33,365 nt of DNA from positions 1 through 33,365 of the forward strand of contig DATGHS010000321.1 of assembly GCA_035307785.1 (NCBI GenBank), read 5' to 3'. Source of the DNA: DATGHS01 sp035307785 (lineage in GTDB: Bacteria; Planctomycetota; Planctomycetia; Gemmatales; Gemmataceae). A program made the translations under genes and the position numbers. The stretch's first letter is position 1, and each line of letters begins with the position of its first letter. The notes beneath the pieces were generated by a model. It was not told where the DNA came from. It was given only the letters and a program-made list of their open reading frames with translations, and searched no databases. Positions 1-8,185 of this stretch are shown in pieces.

Positions 1-417
1 ATCGTCGCCAGCGGCATCGGCCGGCAGGACTTTCAGAAATTGCAGCTCGTACAAAATGGCAAAGTGATTGCCACGGAAGCCGTGCAAAAGAAAGTAGATC
101 ATTTCGAGGCTCGAATCGACCGGGAGATGCCGGTAGATAGCCCGTGCTGGCTGGCGGTGCGCATCGAAACCGACAACAAGAATGAACTCGACCAGCAGTT
201 GTTCGCACATTCATCCCCGGTTTACGTCGAAATGGCCGGGCAGCGCCTATTCGATGCGGAAACGGGTCGCGCCTTACTCAAGCAATTGGAAGAAAGCCGC
301 GACGATATTCGCGGGCGTGGCCGGTTCAGTAGCGATGCGGCACGGGACAAGCTGCTCGGAATTTACACCGAAGCGATTCAGTCTTTGACGGAGCGGATCG
401 GGCGAAAAAATAAATGA
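1..417 (+). CDS. CehA/McbA-like metallohydrolase, C-terminal part (5' end outside window)
   Basis: The frame is open from base 1 to the stop at 415-417, so this is the 3' end of a longer gene; an internal TTG at 40 is not a likely start. About 138 codons are visible. The segment looks like the C-terminal domain of planctomycete CehA/McbA-family (PHP-like) metal-dependent hydrolases: a beta-strand stretch around LQLVQNGKVIATEAV, then a SPCWLAVRIE strand, the FAHSSPVYVEMAGQ motif typical of that tail, and a charged helical end that includes residues LLGIYTEAIQSLTERI. The metal-binding PHP core would be upstream and cannot be checked. The aldo/keto reductase follows on the same strand after 53 bases, so the two may be co-transcribed. 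The family call rests on recall of the tail pattern and is moderate. Confidence 0.55.
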   Translation: MVASGIGRQDFQKLQLVQNGKVIATEAVQKKVDHFEARIDREMPVDSPCWLAVRIETDNKNELDQQLFAHSSPVYVEMAGQRLFDAETGRALLKQLEESRDDIRGRGRFSSDAARDKLLGIYTEAIQSLTERIGRKNK

Positions 418-470
418 GTTCCGCTCGCTTGCGGCTTCGTCGGTAAACCGCGCATTTGGAGATCTTCGCC

Positions 471-1451
471 ATGATTCCGTCTCTGAGTCTGGCTGGCGGC
501 GATGCGATGCCAGTCGTGGGGCATGGCCTTTGGAAGGTTGCCAAGCCGACAGCGGCGGAGTTGGTGCATCAAGCCATCCGCGCCGGCTACCGGCACTTCG
601 ATTGCGCTTGCGACTACGGTAATGAGAGTGAAGTGGGCCAAGGGATTCGCGCAGCACTGACGATAGATGTTTGCGCAAGAAAGGATTTGTGGATCACTTC
701 CAAGCTGTGGAATACCTATCATGCTCGCGAGCACGTGCGCCAGGCCGCGGAGCGCAGCCTGCGCGAACTGCAAGTCGATTATCTCGATCTCTATTTGATC
801 CATTTCCCGATTGCGCAGGAATTTGTTCCATTCGACGTGCGCTACCCGCCGGAGTGGTATTACGATCCGATGGCAAATTTACCGCGCATTCAGTTTGCCA
901 AGGTGCCGTTGCACGAAACCTGGGCGGCCATGGAGGACTTGGTACGAGCCGGCTTAGTCCGCAACATCGGCGTCTGCAACTACGGCACCGCCATGCTTCG
1001 CGACCTGCTGTCGCATGCGCACATCGCGCCGGCAGTGCTTCAGGTCGAATTGCACCCATATCTCACGCAGGAGAAACTCGTTCGCTTCTGCCGGGAAAAT
1101 GGCATCGCAGTAACTGGGTTCTCGCCGCTAGGGGCGCTTTCGTATTTGTCGCTTAGGATGGCCAGTCCCGGCGAGTCGGTGTTGGAGCAGCCGGTGGTGC
1201 GCGCCGCAGCCGAGCGTCAGCGCAAAACACCGGCCCAGATCGTCTTGCGCTGGGCCGTGCAGCGTGGCACATCGGTGGTGGTCAAAACAAGCCGGCCGGA
1301 GCGGCTAGCCGAGAACTTGGCGCTGTTTGATTTTGAGCTTTCGGACGAGGAGATGGCTGCCATCAGCGCGCTCAATTGCAATCGCCGCTTCAACGATCCC
1401 GGTGTATTTTGCGAGGCGGCGTTTAATACATTTTGCCCGATCTACGAATGA
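471..1451 (+). CDS. Aldo/keto reductase (AKR2, xylose-reductase-like)
   Basis: A cytoplasmic NAD(P)H-dependent oxidoreductase of 326 residues, the normal size of the family, that would reduce aldehydes or sugars. The catalytic tetrad is visible: Asp44 and Tyr49 in FDCACDYGNE, Lys78 in WITSKLW and His111 in YLIHFP. The barrel segments GLVRNIGVCNYG, LQVELHPYLTQ and GFSPLGALSY and the cofactor segment VVKTSRPERLAENL follow in order. The C-terminus (RRFNDPGVFCEAAFN) resembles xylose-reductase-type members. I chose the ATG at 471 because GGAG lies at 458-461 with good spacing and because MIPSLSLAGG fits the usual N-terminus; a TTG at 456 would add five residues. The gene ends 6 bases before the convergent membrane-protein gene. 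The substrate cannot be told from sequence. Confidence 0.9.
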   Translation: MIPSLSLAGGDAMPVVGHGLWKVAKPTAAELVHQAIRAGYRHFDCACDYGNESEVGQGIRAALTIDVCARKDLWITSKLWNTYHAREHVRQAAERSLRELQVDYLDLYLIHFPIAQEFVPFDVRYPPEWYYDPMANLPRIQFAKVPLHETWAAMEDLVRAGLVRNIGVCNYGTAMLRDLLSHAHIAPAVLQVELHPYLTQEKLVRFCRENGIAVTGFSPLGALSYLSLRMASPGESVLEQPVVRAAAERQRKTPAQIVLRWAVQRGTSVVVKTSRPERLAENLALFDFELSDEEMAAISALNCNRRFNDPGVFCEAAFNTFCPIYE

Positions 1452-1457
1452 AATAGT

Positions 1458-3281
1458 TCACCCGCTTGCCGCCGGCGCGGGTGTGCGGCTGAAGTCAAAT
1501 GGGGGCTCAATGAGTTCTTCCTGCTCGTTGCGGTCGCGGAACACGTGAAGAATACGAGCCCGGCCCAGGAAGTCGTACTTCGGCTCCGGGTACGTTTCCG
1601 ATTTGAACGGCTCATCCAGTTGAAATTCGTGAATCATAACGCGGGTGCCCGGCAGCCCCACGAAGTGCACGTCTTCGGCCGGCTTCTTGCCTTCGTGCTT
1701 GTCGAAGACTTCAAATAGACGCCGCAGTACGCGCGTAAAGCGACGGAAGCTCACGCCGTCTTCCACGAAGATCAGATCGACGTGCAACGCGCGGAGCATC
1801 TCAAAAAGGTGATGCCGGGCCAGCCGCGGCATCATGCGGTAATAGGCCGGCCCCACGGTCCCGGAGAGCAGCGTGCATTCCGCCAGGTCCACTTCTTCTT
1901 CCTGCGCGTCGCGGCTCAGGCCAAGAATGAACCAGAAATGCGGGGCCACCCAGAAGCCGTGGCCGTTGTTGAAGTCGCGGCGAGCGACCCACTTAAACAT
2001 TTTCTCGAGTGCCGCAACGATCCGCCGGCGCAACTGAATTTCGCCACGACGCATTAAGCGTTCCAGGACACTCGGTTCGGCAAGGTCGTCGAGGCTCACC
2101 TTCAATGGCCAGCCCGGGTCGAGCTCGCGCGCTTGCGACCGGTTTGCCTCCACGAGTTCAACGGGCACGGCACAAGGATCTGCCTTGGCCGGTGCAATTT
2201 CCACGCGCCAGTTGCGCTCGTGGAAGAGTTTCTGCACGTTTTTCATGATGGCCGGTGTTAGCAGCGGGCCACTCACGTGAGCGATCGGCTTGCAGCGGCG
2301 GGCCGGGTCGCGCCAGCGGCCCATCACCGATTGCCATACCATCGCTGCGAGCAGACCGGGCGCCATCCAGGCAAGCACGGTTCCCAGCATCGCGGTAGCC
2401 GGCATCGCCGAACGGCTGATCGAATCGCCGGTGAGAATGCGCGATCCACAAGCCGTGAGCACCAAGTCGAACACGGCCATGGTGATGAGCGTAAATTCGC
2501 AGACGATCCAGTGCATCCACGGCATGGCGCGCACCTGGATGCTTTGCCGCGGCCGCCAGATGAACTGCACTTCGTGATTCGCTGGCAAGGTCGTCGTGAA
2601 GATATTTACCGTTAAGGCCACGGCACACAGAGCGAGCGAAACCCACACGGGGCAGAGCCAGCCAAGCAGCATGCAAGCGCCGAAGAAAATCAAAACAGCG
2701 AGCATCTCCGGCTGACGGGGCCGGCGACCGACGCCTTGAAAACTGGTAACAAACGCATCGTGAATCATCGCCATTGGGATGAAAAACGCGAGCAGGATGC
2801 CGCCCAGCAGAAGCGTCCAGAGGAGCGTTATCAGCACCAGGTAGCCGGTGTAACAATAGGCCACGCCGTACGCGCGCAGGCCTTCGGGCGCCTCGGCACC
2901 GAAGAGCAAAAGCAGGCTGCCCCAGACGATCAACAACGCGCCAAGGGTAAGAATGGCGGGCGGGTAGCCGCGCTTGATGCGCGGTTTGCCGCGCAGGTCG
3001 ATGCCAATCTCAAACGTCCAGCTGTGCGCCCAGCTGTAGAGCCTGTTGCCGAGTTGCGCCAGGCGGGATGCCCAAGCCAGCGGGGAAACGCGATGCCGAT
3101 ACACCACGAAGCTGGCCAGCAAGCCAAGCAAAATCATGAGCAGCGCGTCGTGCAGATCGCTCGTAGTGTGCCGTCCCACGGCCTCGACGGTGAACACAGC
3201 CAGCATCACCGCCAGCGTGAACCAACCGTTGGGGCTGAGCACCCGGCGAGCGTTCCGAAATGCACGGGTAAGCAGTTCCAT
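1458..3281 (-). CDS. Multi-pass membrane protein with soluble C-terminal half, unknown function
   Basis: A 607-residue protein that I do not recognise. The N-terminal half carries about eight hydrophobic segments (roughly residues 20-36, 46-61, 108-128, 143-171, 193-210, 211-228, 258-278 and 296-316). The C-terminal half (about 330-607) is soluble and charged; it holds an FWVAPHFWFILGLSRD segment, an acidic EEEVDLAEC stretch and a basic RRFTRVLRRLFEV helix. There is no kinase, transporter or peptidase motif. It starts at an ATG (3281) and diverges from the zinc-ribbon gene over a 170-base gap. The layout, a membrane anchor with a large cytoplasmic or periplasmic domain, suggests a planctomycete-specific family, but this is inference. 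Confidence 0.75.
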   Translation of the reverse strand: MELLTRAFRNARRVLSPNGWFTLAVMLAVFTVEAVGRHTTSDLHDALLMILLGLLASFVVYRHRVSPLAWASRLAQLGNRLYSWAHSWTFEIGIDLRGKPRIKRGYPPAILTLGALLIVWGSLLLLFGAEAPEGLRAYGVAYCYTGYLVLITLLWTLLLGGILLAFFIPMAMIHDAFVTSFQGVGRRPRQPEMLAVLIFFGACMLLGWLCPVWVSLALCAVALTVNIFTTTLPANHEVQFIWRPRQSIQVRAMPWMHWIVCEFTLITMAVFDLVLTACGSRILTGDSISRSAMPATAMLGTVLAWMAPGLLAAMVWQSVMGRWRDPARRCKPIAHVSGPLLTPAIMKNVQKLFHERNWRVEIAPAKADPCAVPVELVEANRSQARELDPGWPLKVSLDDLAEPSVLERLMRRGEIQLRRRIVAALEKMFKWVARRDFNNGHGFWVAPHFWFILGLSRDAQEEEVDLAECTLLSGTVGPAYYRMMPRLARHHLFEMLRALHVDLIFVEDGVSFRRFTRVLRRLFEVFDKHEGKKPAEDVHFVGLPGTRVMIHEFQLDEPFKSETYPEPKYDFLGRARILHVFRDRNEQEELIEPPFDFSRTPAPAASG

Positions 3282-3451
3282 GCTGTTATTTCACCACATT
3301 CACGGCGAAAAGCCAACCAGTTCGCCAGACAGAGCCTTTTTCGTTGTCTGAAACATTGTACAGAAAAGGAAAAGGCGGCGAGGCTGGAACTGTAACGGCA
3401 AAACTGTGAGGTTCGTTGAAAACGTGCCCCACGAATAATGAGAGGCGCACC

Positions 3452-3760
3452 ATGGACCCTGAAGAGCTTGAGAAAAGGTACTCGCAAAGCAATGCTGCCA
3501 TGTTGGAGCTGAAGACGCTCATCAAGCAACTGCAGTCGCGCCTGGATCGGCAAGCGCTCATCATCGGCGTGCTGAAAGACATGCTGTTGACCGGCGACAA
3601 GAAATTGGAACAGGATTTTCTCGATCGTCTGAGCACTGCGGCCGCCAGCAAGGTCGCGGAGAAGGATGTGAGCACCTGTCATGCCTGCGGCAAACCGATG
3701 AGCGCCAAGCACACCAAGTGCATGTATTGCGGCGAAGCCCGGCGTGGCGAGCTGTTTTAG
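3452..3760 (+). CDS. Small coiled-coil zinc-ribbon protein
   Basis: A 102-residue hypothetical protein. The first half (about 1-45) is a charged helical region likely to form a coiled coil. The C-terminus has paired cysteines in CHACGKPM and CMYCGEARRG, a C-x2-C...C-x2-C zinc ribbon that ends six residues before the stop. I chose the ATG at 3452 because GAGAGG at 3440-3445 is a good ribosome site; a TTG at 3416 would add 12 residues. It lies between a divergent membrane protein and the DUF1559 promoter and has no operon partner. Zinc binding is inferred from spacing only; function is unknown. Confidence 0.7.
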   Translation: MDPEELEKRYSQSNAAMLELKTLIKQLQSRLDRQALIIGVLKDMLLTGDKKLEQDFLDRLSTAAASKVAEKDVSTCHACGKPMSAKHTKCMYCGEARRGELF

Positions 3761-3808
3761 GCATGTTTCGTCGCGGACCGAGAAAGTGCGAATTTTTTGA
3801 GTATTTGT

Positions 3809-3836
3809 TTGACCGGCACATTGAAACTGTTATACT
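3809..3836 (+). promoter_or_regulatory. Sigma70-type promoter of the DUF1559 gene
   Basis: TTGACC at 3809-3814 and TATACT at 3831-3836 are separated by 16 bases, close to the vegetative consensus. The predicted transcript would start near 3843 and leave a leader of about 80 bases, pyrimidine-rich in its first part, before the ATG at 3922, where AGAGGG at 3908-3913 serves as ribosome site. It is among the best promoter matches in the window. Confidence 0.65.
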
Positions 3837-3921
3837 CGCCGTTGATCTTCATTTTCTTTTCCGTACTTCCGCTTCCTGCTTGCGACGGGGTCACGCAGTC
3901 TTCACTTAGAGGGCTCGCATC

Positions 3922-4905
3922 ATGTTCGAACGCACGTTGGCTCGCCGCGCGTTTACGCTCATTGAATTACTGGTTGTGATCGCGATTATCGCGATCCTGA
4001 TTGGCCTGCTCTTGCCGGCCGTGCAAAAGGTGCGCGAAGCAGCCGCTCGCGCCAAGTGCAGCAACAATTTGAAACAACTTGCCCTTGCTTGCCACAATGC
4101 CAACGACACGAATGGCAGGCTGCCGCCGGGCTTGGGCTATTACCCTGGCACGACCGGTGGACCCAACAGCGCCTATGGAATAGGCCTGTTCCACCTTTTG
4201 CCATTCATCGAGCAGGATAATCTCTACAAGAGTTCATTCGCCAATAACATGTATTACCCGGGGAATAATGGTGTTTATTCGATGCCGGTCAAGACTTATA
4301 TTTGTCCCTCGGATCCTAGCGCCCCGCCAATCGGTCAACTCCCGTATCCCCCCAGTCCTAACTTCACAATGGGGGCTTGTTCCTACGCGTTCAACGCTTT
4401 GATCTTCTGCAAGCCCGGCATTACTTTCAGCAACCCGCCGATGCCAAGTGGTTCCTTTGATCCGCAAGGCGATGCTCGTATCCCCGCGACGTTCAGCGAT
4501 GGCACGTCGAACACGATCATCATGACCGAGAAATACGCCCAGTGCACGAACAAGACCTGGCCCATTGGCGGGAATTTCTGGGCGTACGGGGCTCTGTCGA
4601 GTCCTCCTTTGCCCCCGCCTATGAATCCACCACCGAAGCCTTACTATCCGGGATTTGAGATTTCATTTTTCGCGGCGGCGCCCGGCGGCGCCACGGCCAT
4701 CGGTCCGGCTTCGGTATTTCAACTTCAACCGACCCCTTACCTGGGCAATTGCGATCCGTTGCGGGCTTCGACCGGCCACACCGGCGGCATCCTGGCTGGC
4801 ATGGGCGACGGCAGTGTGCGCCCTGTAAATCCTGGCATCAGCCCGAACACGTGGTGGTATGCCTGCACGCCGTCCGGAGGAGAAGTGCTTGGCAGCGACT
4901 GGTAA
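3922..4905 (+). CDS. DUF1559 protein with type IV pilin-like N-terminus
   Basis: This 327-residue protein begins with a basic leader and the prepilin motif RRAFTLIELLVVIAIIAIL. The expected cleavage is after Ala10, leaving Phe11 and Glu15 of the mature N-terminus. The hydrophobic helix continues to LLLPAVQKVREAAARAKCSN, the signature of the DUF1559 (SBP_bac_10-like) family that is greatly expanded in planctomycetes. The C-terminus has the usual GHTGGILAGMGDGSVR segment. It is probably processed by a prepilin peptidase and displayed at the envelope; its job is not known. It has its own promoter at 3809-3836. The lipoprotein gene follows 42 bases downstream, an arrangement common for this family in planctomycetes. 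Confidence 0.95.
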   Translation: MFERTLARRAFTLIELLVVIAIIAILIGLLLPAVQKVREAAARAKCSNNLKQLALACHNANDTNGRLPPGLGYYPGTTGGPNSAYGIGLFHLLPFIEQDNLYKSSFANNMYYPGNNGVYSMPVKTYICPSDPSAPPIGQLPYPPSPNFTMGACSYAFNALIFCKPGITFSNPPMPSGSFDPQGDARIPATFSDGTSNTIIMTEKYAQCTNKTWPIGGNFWAYGALSSPPLPPPMNPPPKPYYPGFEISFFAAAPGGATAIGPASVFQLQPTPYLGNCDPLRASTGHTGGILAGMGDGSVRPVNPGISPNTWWYACTPSGGEVLGSDW

Positions 4906-4947
4906 CGTTGCGTTCCGCACCATTGTTCTTCTCCTTAAGGAGTTCGT

Positions 4948-5568
4948 ATGATCCGCCGACGTCAACTTCAGGTCTTGTGCCGGACGTTATCAGGCGGTTT
5001 GCTTCTGCTGGCCGTGGTCGCCGGCGGATGCAAGCCGCGTACGGGAAATGTTTCTGGTACCGTCAAATTCGACGGGAAGCCGCTTCCCGGCGGCACGATC
5101 ACCTTTTTTGACGACAAGAACGGCGCGTTCTCCAGTGCGATTGAGGCCGACGGCAGCTATTCCGTTACCGGCGTGCGCGCTGGCCGTGCGAGAATCGCTG
5201 TGGCCGTTCCTTTGTCCATCCCATTTGAGTCGTCATCCATGCCGGGAATAAGAATTGAACCTCCCAAGTTCGATGTGCCAAAGATTCCGGACAAATACCT
5301 CGGTGCCGAGACTTCGGGCTTGGCCTGCGACGTCCGGGGAGGCGATCAAGCACATGACGTCGAGTTGATGCCGTGGGAATGGAGTCGACGTGGATTCCTT
5401 CGCGCCCAGCCGACAACTTATCGAGGGCGAAGGCAAATTACCATTTGCAGTCCCTATATTGAACTGTACCGCTTTGTTCTTCCCTCCGCGGAGATTCTCC
5501 CATGTCGCACCCCACTCGCCGCGAATTTCAGGGTACGTTGCTTGGCTCGTTCATCGCCTACGGGCTGA
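4948..5568 (+). CDS. Small lipoprotein with carboxypeptidase-regulatory-like domain; C-terminus extended by probable stop loss
   Basis: An ATG at 4948 preceded by AAGGAG (4937-4942) opens a protein with a basic, hydrophobic signal peptide ending in AVVAGGC, a loose lipobox. The next part (GNVSGTVKFDGKPLPGGTI, then DGSYSVTGVRAGRARIAV) is the beta-sandwich found in the small lipoproteins paired with DUF1559 genes. Such proteins normally stop soon after a KIPDKYL...SGL...DVELMP tail, which here would be residue 142. Instead codon 143 is TGG (5374-5376), one base from TGA, and the frame runs on for 64 residues of Arg-rich, unfamily-like sequence to a stop at 5568, overlapping the next gene by 67 bases. 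The gene itself is well supported. The tail is probably a recent stop loss or a sequence error. Confidence 0.8.
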   Translation: MIRRRQLQVLCRTLSGGLLLLAVVAGGCKPRTGNVSGTVKFDGKPLPGGTITFFDDKNGAFSSAIEADGSYSVTGVRAGRARIAVAVPLSIPFESSSMPGIRIEPPKFDVPKIPDKYLGAETSGLACDVRGGDQAHDVELMPWEWSRRGFLRAQPTTYRGRRQITICSPYIELYRFVLPSAEILPCRTPLAANFRVRCLARSSPTG

Positions 5569-6257
5569 TCGAATCGCTGTTTCACCATCGGCTGTTTGCC
5601 GAGGAAGTGAAACCGGTGGTCGGCGCCTGGCTCACCGACCTGAACGAATTATCCCGTGACCTGAAGGGCCGCAAGCTCACCGACCTCGAATTCCAGAAGA
5701 AGATGGAAGAGCTATACCGCAAGGTGAATCTAGCGGAACTCGTGAAGCACGTGGAGCTCGACAAGCTGGCCGAAAAGAACAACCTGCCCGATAACGGAGC
5801 CGCGAACTGGGGCATCGATTTCAGCAAGATCGAAGGCGCCCCGGCCAAGCTTCTGTTCGGTAAGCAAATCTTCGCCATGAAGAAGGGCCGTTCAGTCGTG
5901 CCGCACGGCCACGACAACATGTGCACCGGCTTCATCATCCTGCGCGGCGAGTTCCACGGCCGGCATTACGACCGGCTGGAAGACAACAAGGACCATTACA
6001 TCATCACGCCAACGATTGACGCCACGTTCAAGCCCGGCGAGATGTCGACAATTTCGGATCACAAAGATAATGTGCACTGGTTCAAGGCCGCTTCCGACAC
6101 GGGCTACATCTTCAACGTGCACGTGATCGGCTACGACCCGAACTGGCCGAAGCCTGCGAATCGCGTCTATGTCGATCCGGAAGGAGAAAAACTATCCGGC
6201 GGCAAGATCAAGGCGATGAAGATGACCTCGGCAGCATGCCATAAGAAGTACGGGTGA
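5502..6257 (+). CDS. Secreted cupin-like protein with twin-arginine leader
   Basis: A 251-residue protein. The N-terminus MSHPTRREFQGTLLGSFIAY carries a twin-arginine pair before a hydrophobic stretch, so export by Tat is likely, consistent with a metal-loaded enzyme. After a charged helical region (about 40-95) comes a cupin-like core: His135 and His137 in VVPHGHDNM, a FIILRGEFHGRHYDR strand, and His192 in DNVHWF. These could bind one metal ion, although the usual glutamate of cupin motif 1 is not at its normal spacing. The start at 5502 lies within the extended 3' end of the lipoprotein gene; GGAG lies about ten bases upstream. The gene converges on the kinase with a shared hairpin between them. 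Substrate unknown. Confidence 0.7.
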   Translation: MSHPTRREFQGTLLGSFIAYGLIESLFHHRLFAEEVKPVVGAWLTDLNELSRDLKGRKLTDLEFQKKMEELYRKVNLAELVKHVELDKLAEKNNLPDNGAANWGIDFSKIEGAPAKLLFGKQIFAMKKGRSVVPHGHDNMCTGFIILRGEFHGRHYDRLEDNKDHYIITPTIDATFKPGEMSTISDHKDNVHWFKAASDTGYIFNVHVIGYDPNWPKPANRVYVDPEGEKLSGGKIKAMKMTSAACHKKYG

Positions 6258-6274
6258 CGGGGTGACCAGGTGAG

Positions 6275-6304
6275 GGTGACAAAGTGAATTTTCACTTTGT
6301 CACC
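6275..6304. terminator. Hairpin between convergent cupin-like and kinase genes
   Basis: Arms of 14 bases at 6275-6288 and 6291-6304 are perfect complements around a 2-base centre. It starts 17 bases after the cupin stop and contains the kinase stop (TGA read on the minus strand at 6294-6292) and the last few kinase codons (VTK). It could end transcription from both sides, although neither side has a clear T run. The sequence just before it (GGTGACCAGGTGAGGGTGAC) is itself repetitive. Confidence 0.55.
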
Positions 6305-8031
6305 TTGTCAAATTCGCTCATTCGCCTTAAGTGCAGGCCAATGACCAGCAACGCGGCCGTCCACAACAGGCCGAATTCCACCGCCGACCATTTCGGGTAG
6401 AACGACATCAACACCGCCAACGCCCAGAATAGGCCGCCAAAGATGTAGCATTCGCCCCAGTAACTGCTTGCCAGCACCAGAAAAAGAAAACCGCTCACCA
6501 CCGCGAAGCGCGGGTACATGGCCAGCGGATGATGCGGCCGTGCCTCTGTGGCCAGCAGCCAATCACTCACGCCCAGGATCAAACAGGTGCCGACAAAGCC
6601 GCCGAGCAAGACCCAAAGCTGGCGCTCAGCTGTGGTCGTCGGCCAAAACCCTTCCTTGCGGCTGAAGAAGAATATGACGCTCATCACCACGAGCATGATC
6701 ACGTGAATGCCCCAGATCCATTGGACCTCGTGATGCCATTCCAATGCCAACACCATCGACGTTGCAGCCGTTCCCACTAGCAGCACCATCGCGAAGCCGA
6801 GCAGCATTGAACCCCAGGCAGCAAACTGCACGTCGTATTGGCTGCGGCGCAGATTGCTGGCCACCATTTCCAAAAGGTTGAAACTGCGGGCGTGGATCGA
6901 TTCGCCATTGCGCCAGCGCTGCAAATCGTCCGCCAATTCGCCCGCCGAAGCATAGCGCTTGGCCGGGTCCTTTTGCAGGCACTTCAGGCAGATCGTTTCC
7001 AAATCGTGCGGAACATTGGGATTGAGCAAGTGAGGCGGCAACGGTGCCCGCTCCAACACTTGTGTGATCGTCTCCAACTCGTTGTGCGCCCGGAACGGCG
7101 GCCGGCCCGTGAGGCACTCGTATAGCAGCGCGCCCAGCGAATAGATGTCGGCCGCCGGGCCGATGTCCTTCCGCCCCGCCGCCTGCTCCGGCGACATGTA
7201 CGATGGCGTGCCCATGATCGCCCCGGTTCGCGTTTGGCCCTCGGCGGCGTCGAGTTTCTTGGCGAGACCAAAGTCGGTTATTTTCGGTTGGTGAAAGGTG
7301 AGTGGTGAGTGGTGAGTGGTAGGACGCGTATCTTTTTCGGACCACTCACCACTCACCACTCCACCACTCACCTGTGCCAGCCGCGACAGCAAGATGTTAC
7401 CCGGTTTTAGATCGCGATGGATAATGCCATGCTGATGCGCATGTTGCATCCCGCTGGCGAGGGCTTCGATGATTTCGGCGGCCTCGGCGGCCGGCAGCGG
7501 GGTGCCGCGAAGCTTGTGGCTCAGGCTGCCGTCGTCGCAGAATTCCAATACGACAAACGGCGTGCCATGGTGGTCGCCGATTTCGTAGATCTGCACGATG
7601 TTCGGGTGCTGCAAGCGGGCGATGGCCTCGGCCTCGGTGCGGAAGCGCTCGCGGTCCTGCTCGCCGGCATGCTCGCCGCCGAGGATCATCTTGATGGCGA
7701 CGAGCCGATTGAGCCCGACTTGCCGGGCCTTGTAAACAACGCCCATGCCGCCACGCCCTAGCTCTTCCAGCACGTCGAAGCCGGGGATCTGCGGCCGCGC
7801 GTGAATATTGGTTGCAGCCACTTGCTTGGGCCGAGTCGGCTGTGCGGACACATCTTCCCGAGTGGGCGGAATGGCGGCCGGCATTGGCGTCGGCGTTATG
7901 GCAAATCCGATGCCGCCCGCTTCGGAGGTGAAGTATGGCTTGCCGCATTGCGGGCACACCGCCGGCAACGTCGCCTGCGGCGACGCTGCAATCATAGCTC
8001 GACAATGAGCACAGGTGAGCGCCTCGGCCAT
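6292..8031 (-). CDS. Membrane-anchored Ser/Thr protein kinase with in-frame palindrome insertion
   Basis: A 579-residue bacterial Hanks-type kinase. Residues 7-29 form a zinc ribbon (CAHC...CPQC). The kinase domain runs from about 85 to 375: glycine loop LGRGGMGVVY (91-100), Lys114 in VAIKM, HRDLKPGN with Asp207, DFG at 253-255, and GTPSYMSPEQ (274-283). The C-terminal part from about 400 has six or so membrane segments and ends in a short basic tail. All catalytic residues are present, so the enzyme should be active. Between NILLS (212-216) and PKITDFGLAKK (249 on) sits an unusual stretch of about 32 residues. It is encoded by an inverted repeat (see 7296-7373) and lies in the loop between the catalytic and magnesium-binding motifs. 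OmpH is upstream on the same strand. Confidence 0.95.
   Translation of the reverse strand: MAEALTCAHCRAMIAASPQATLPAVCPQCGKPYFTSEAGGIGFAITPTPMPAAIPPTREDVSAQPTRPKQVAATNIHARPQIPGFDVLEELGRGGMGVVYKARQVGLNRLVAIKMILGGEHAGEQDRERFRTEAEAIARLQHPNIVQIYEIGDHHGTPFVVLEFCDDGSLSHKLRGTPLPAAEAAEIIEALASGMQHAHQHGIIHRDLKPGNILLSRLAQVSGGVVSGEWSEKDTRPTTHHSPLTFHQPKITDFGLAKKLDAAEGQTRTGAIMGTPSYMSPEQAAGRKDIGPAADIYSLGALLYECLTGRPPFRAHNELETITQVLERAPLPPHLLNPNVPHDLETICLKCLQKDPAKRYASAGELADDLQRWRNGESIHARSFNLLEMVASNLRRSQYDVQFAAWGSMLLGFAMVLLVGTAATSMVLALEWHHEVQWIWGIHVIMLVVMSVIFFFSRKEGFWPTTTAERQLWVLLGGFVGTCLILGVSDWLLATEARPHHPLAMYPRFAVVSGFLFLVLASSYWGECYIFGGLFWALAVLMSFYPKWSAVEFGLLWTAALLVIGLHLRRMSEFDKVTK
7296..7373. repeat. 78-bp inverted repeat inside the kinase reading frame
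   Basis: The left part is built of GTGAGTGG-type units (7296-7320) and the right part of CCACTCAC-type units (7341-7373). Bases 7301-7320 and 7341-7360 are a perfect 20-base inverted match with a 20-base centre, and the outer 11 bases at each end also match. The element is 78 bases long, a multiple of three, and adds a Ser/Thr/His-rich peptide to the kinase without breaking the frame. Confidence 0.85.
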
Positions 8032-8114
8032 GCCCGAAGTCTCCGGTGGACAAAAGGTTGGGGCCTTCGGGCATTATCGGCAGGGCGGGGTAACACGGGC
8101 AATGGGAAATTGAA

Positions 8115-8173
8115 ACGAGCCGGAAGCGTAAGCGACGGATTACAGTTGTCCGTCGCTTACGCTTCCGGCTCGT
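8115..8173. repeat. Perfect 25-bp inverted repeat after ompH
   Basis: Arms 8115-8139 and 8149-8173 are exact reverse complements with a 9-base loop. The arm contains GAGCCGGAAGCGTAAGCGAC. The hairpin begins 12 bases after the ompH stop (read on the minus strand) and lies 84 bases before the kinase start. On the minus strand it is followed by a weak TTCAATTT, so termination is possible. The perfection of the arms suggests a recent or maintained palindromic element. Confidence 0.85.
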
Positions 8174-8185
8174 AGATACACCGGC

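Noticed and set aside
7288..7383. The kinase insert as a frameshift or pseudogene sign
   Set aside because: The frame is kept, no stop is present and all catalytic motifs lie on both sides, so the gene is intact with an insertion.
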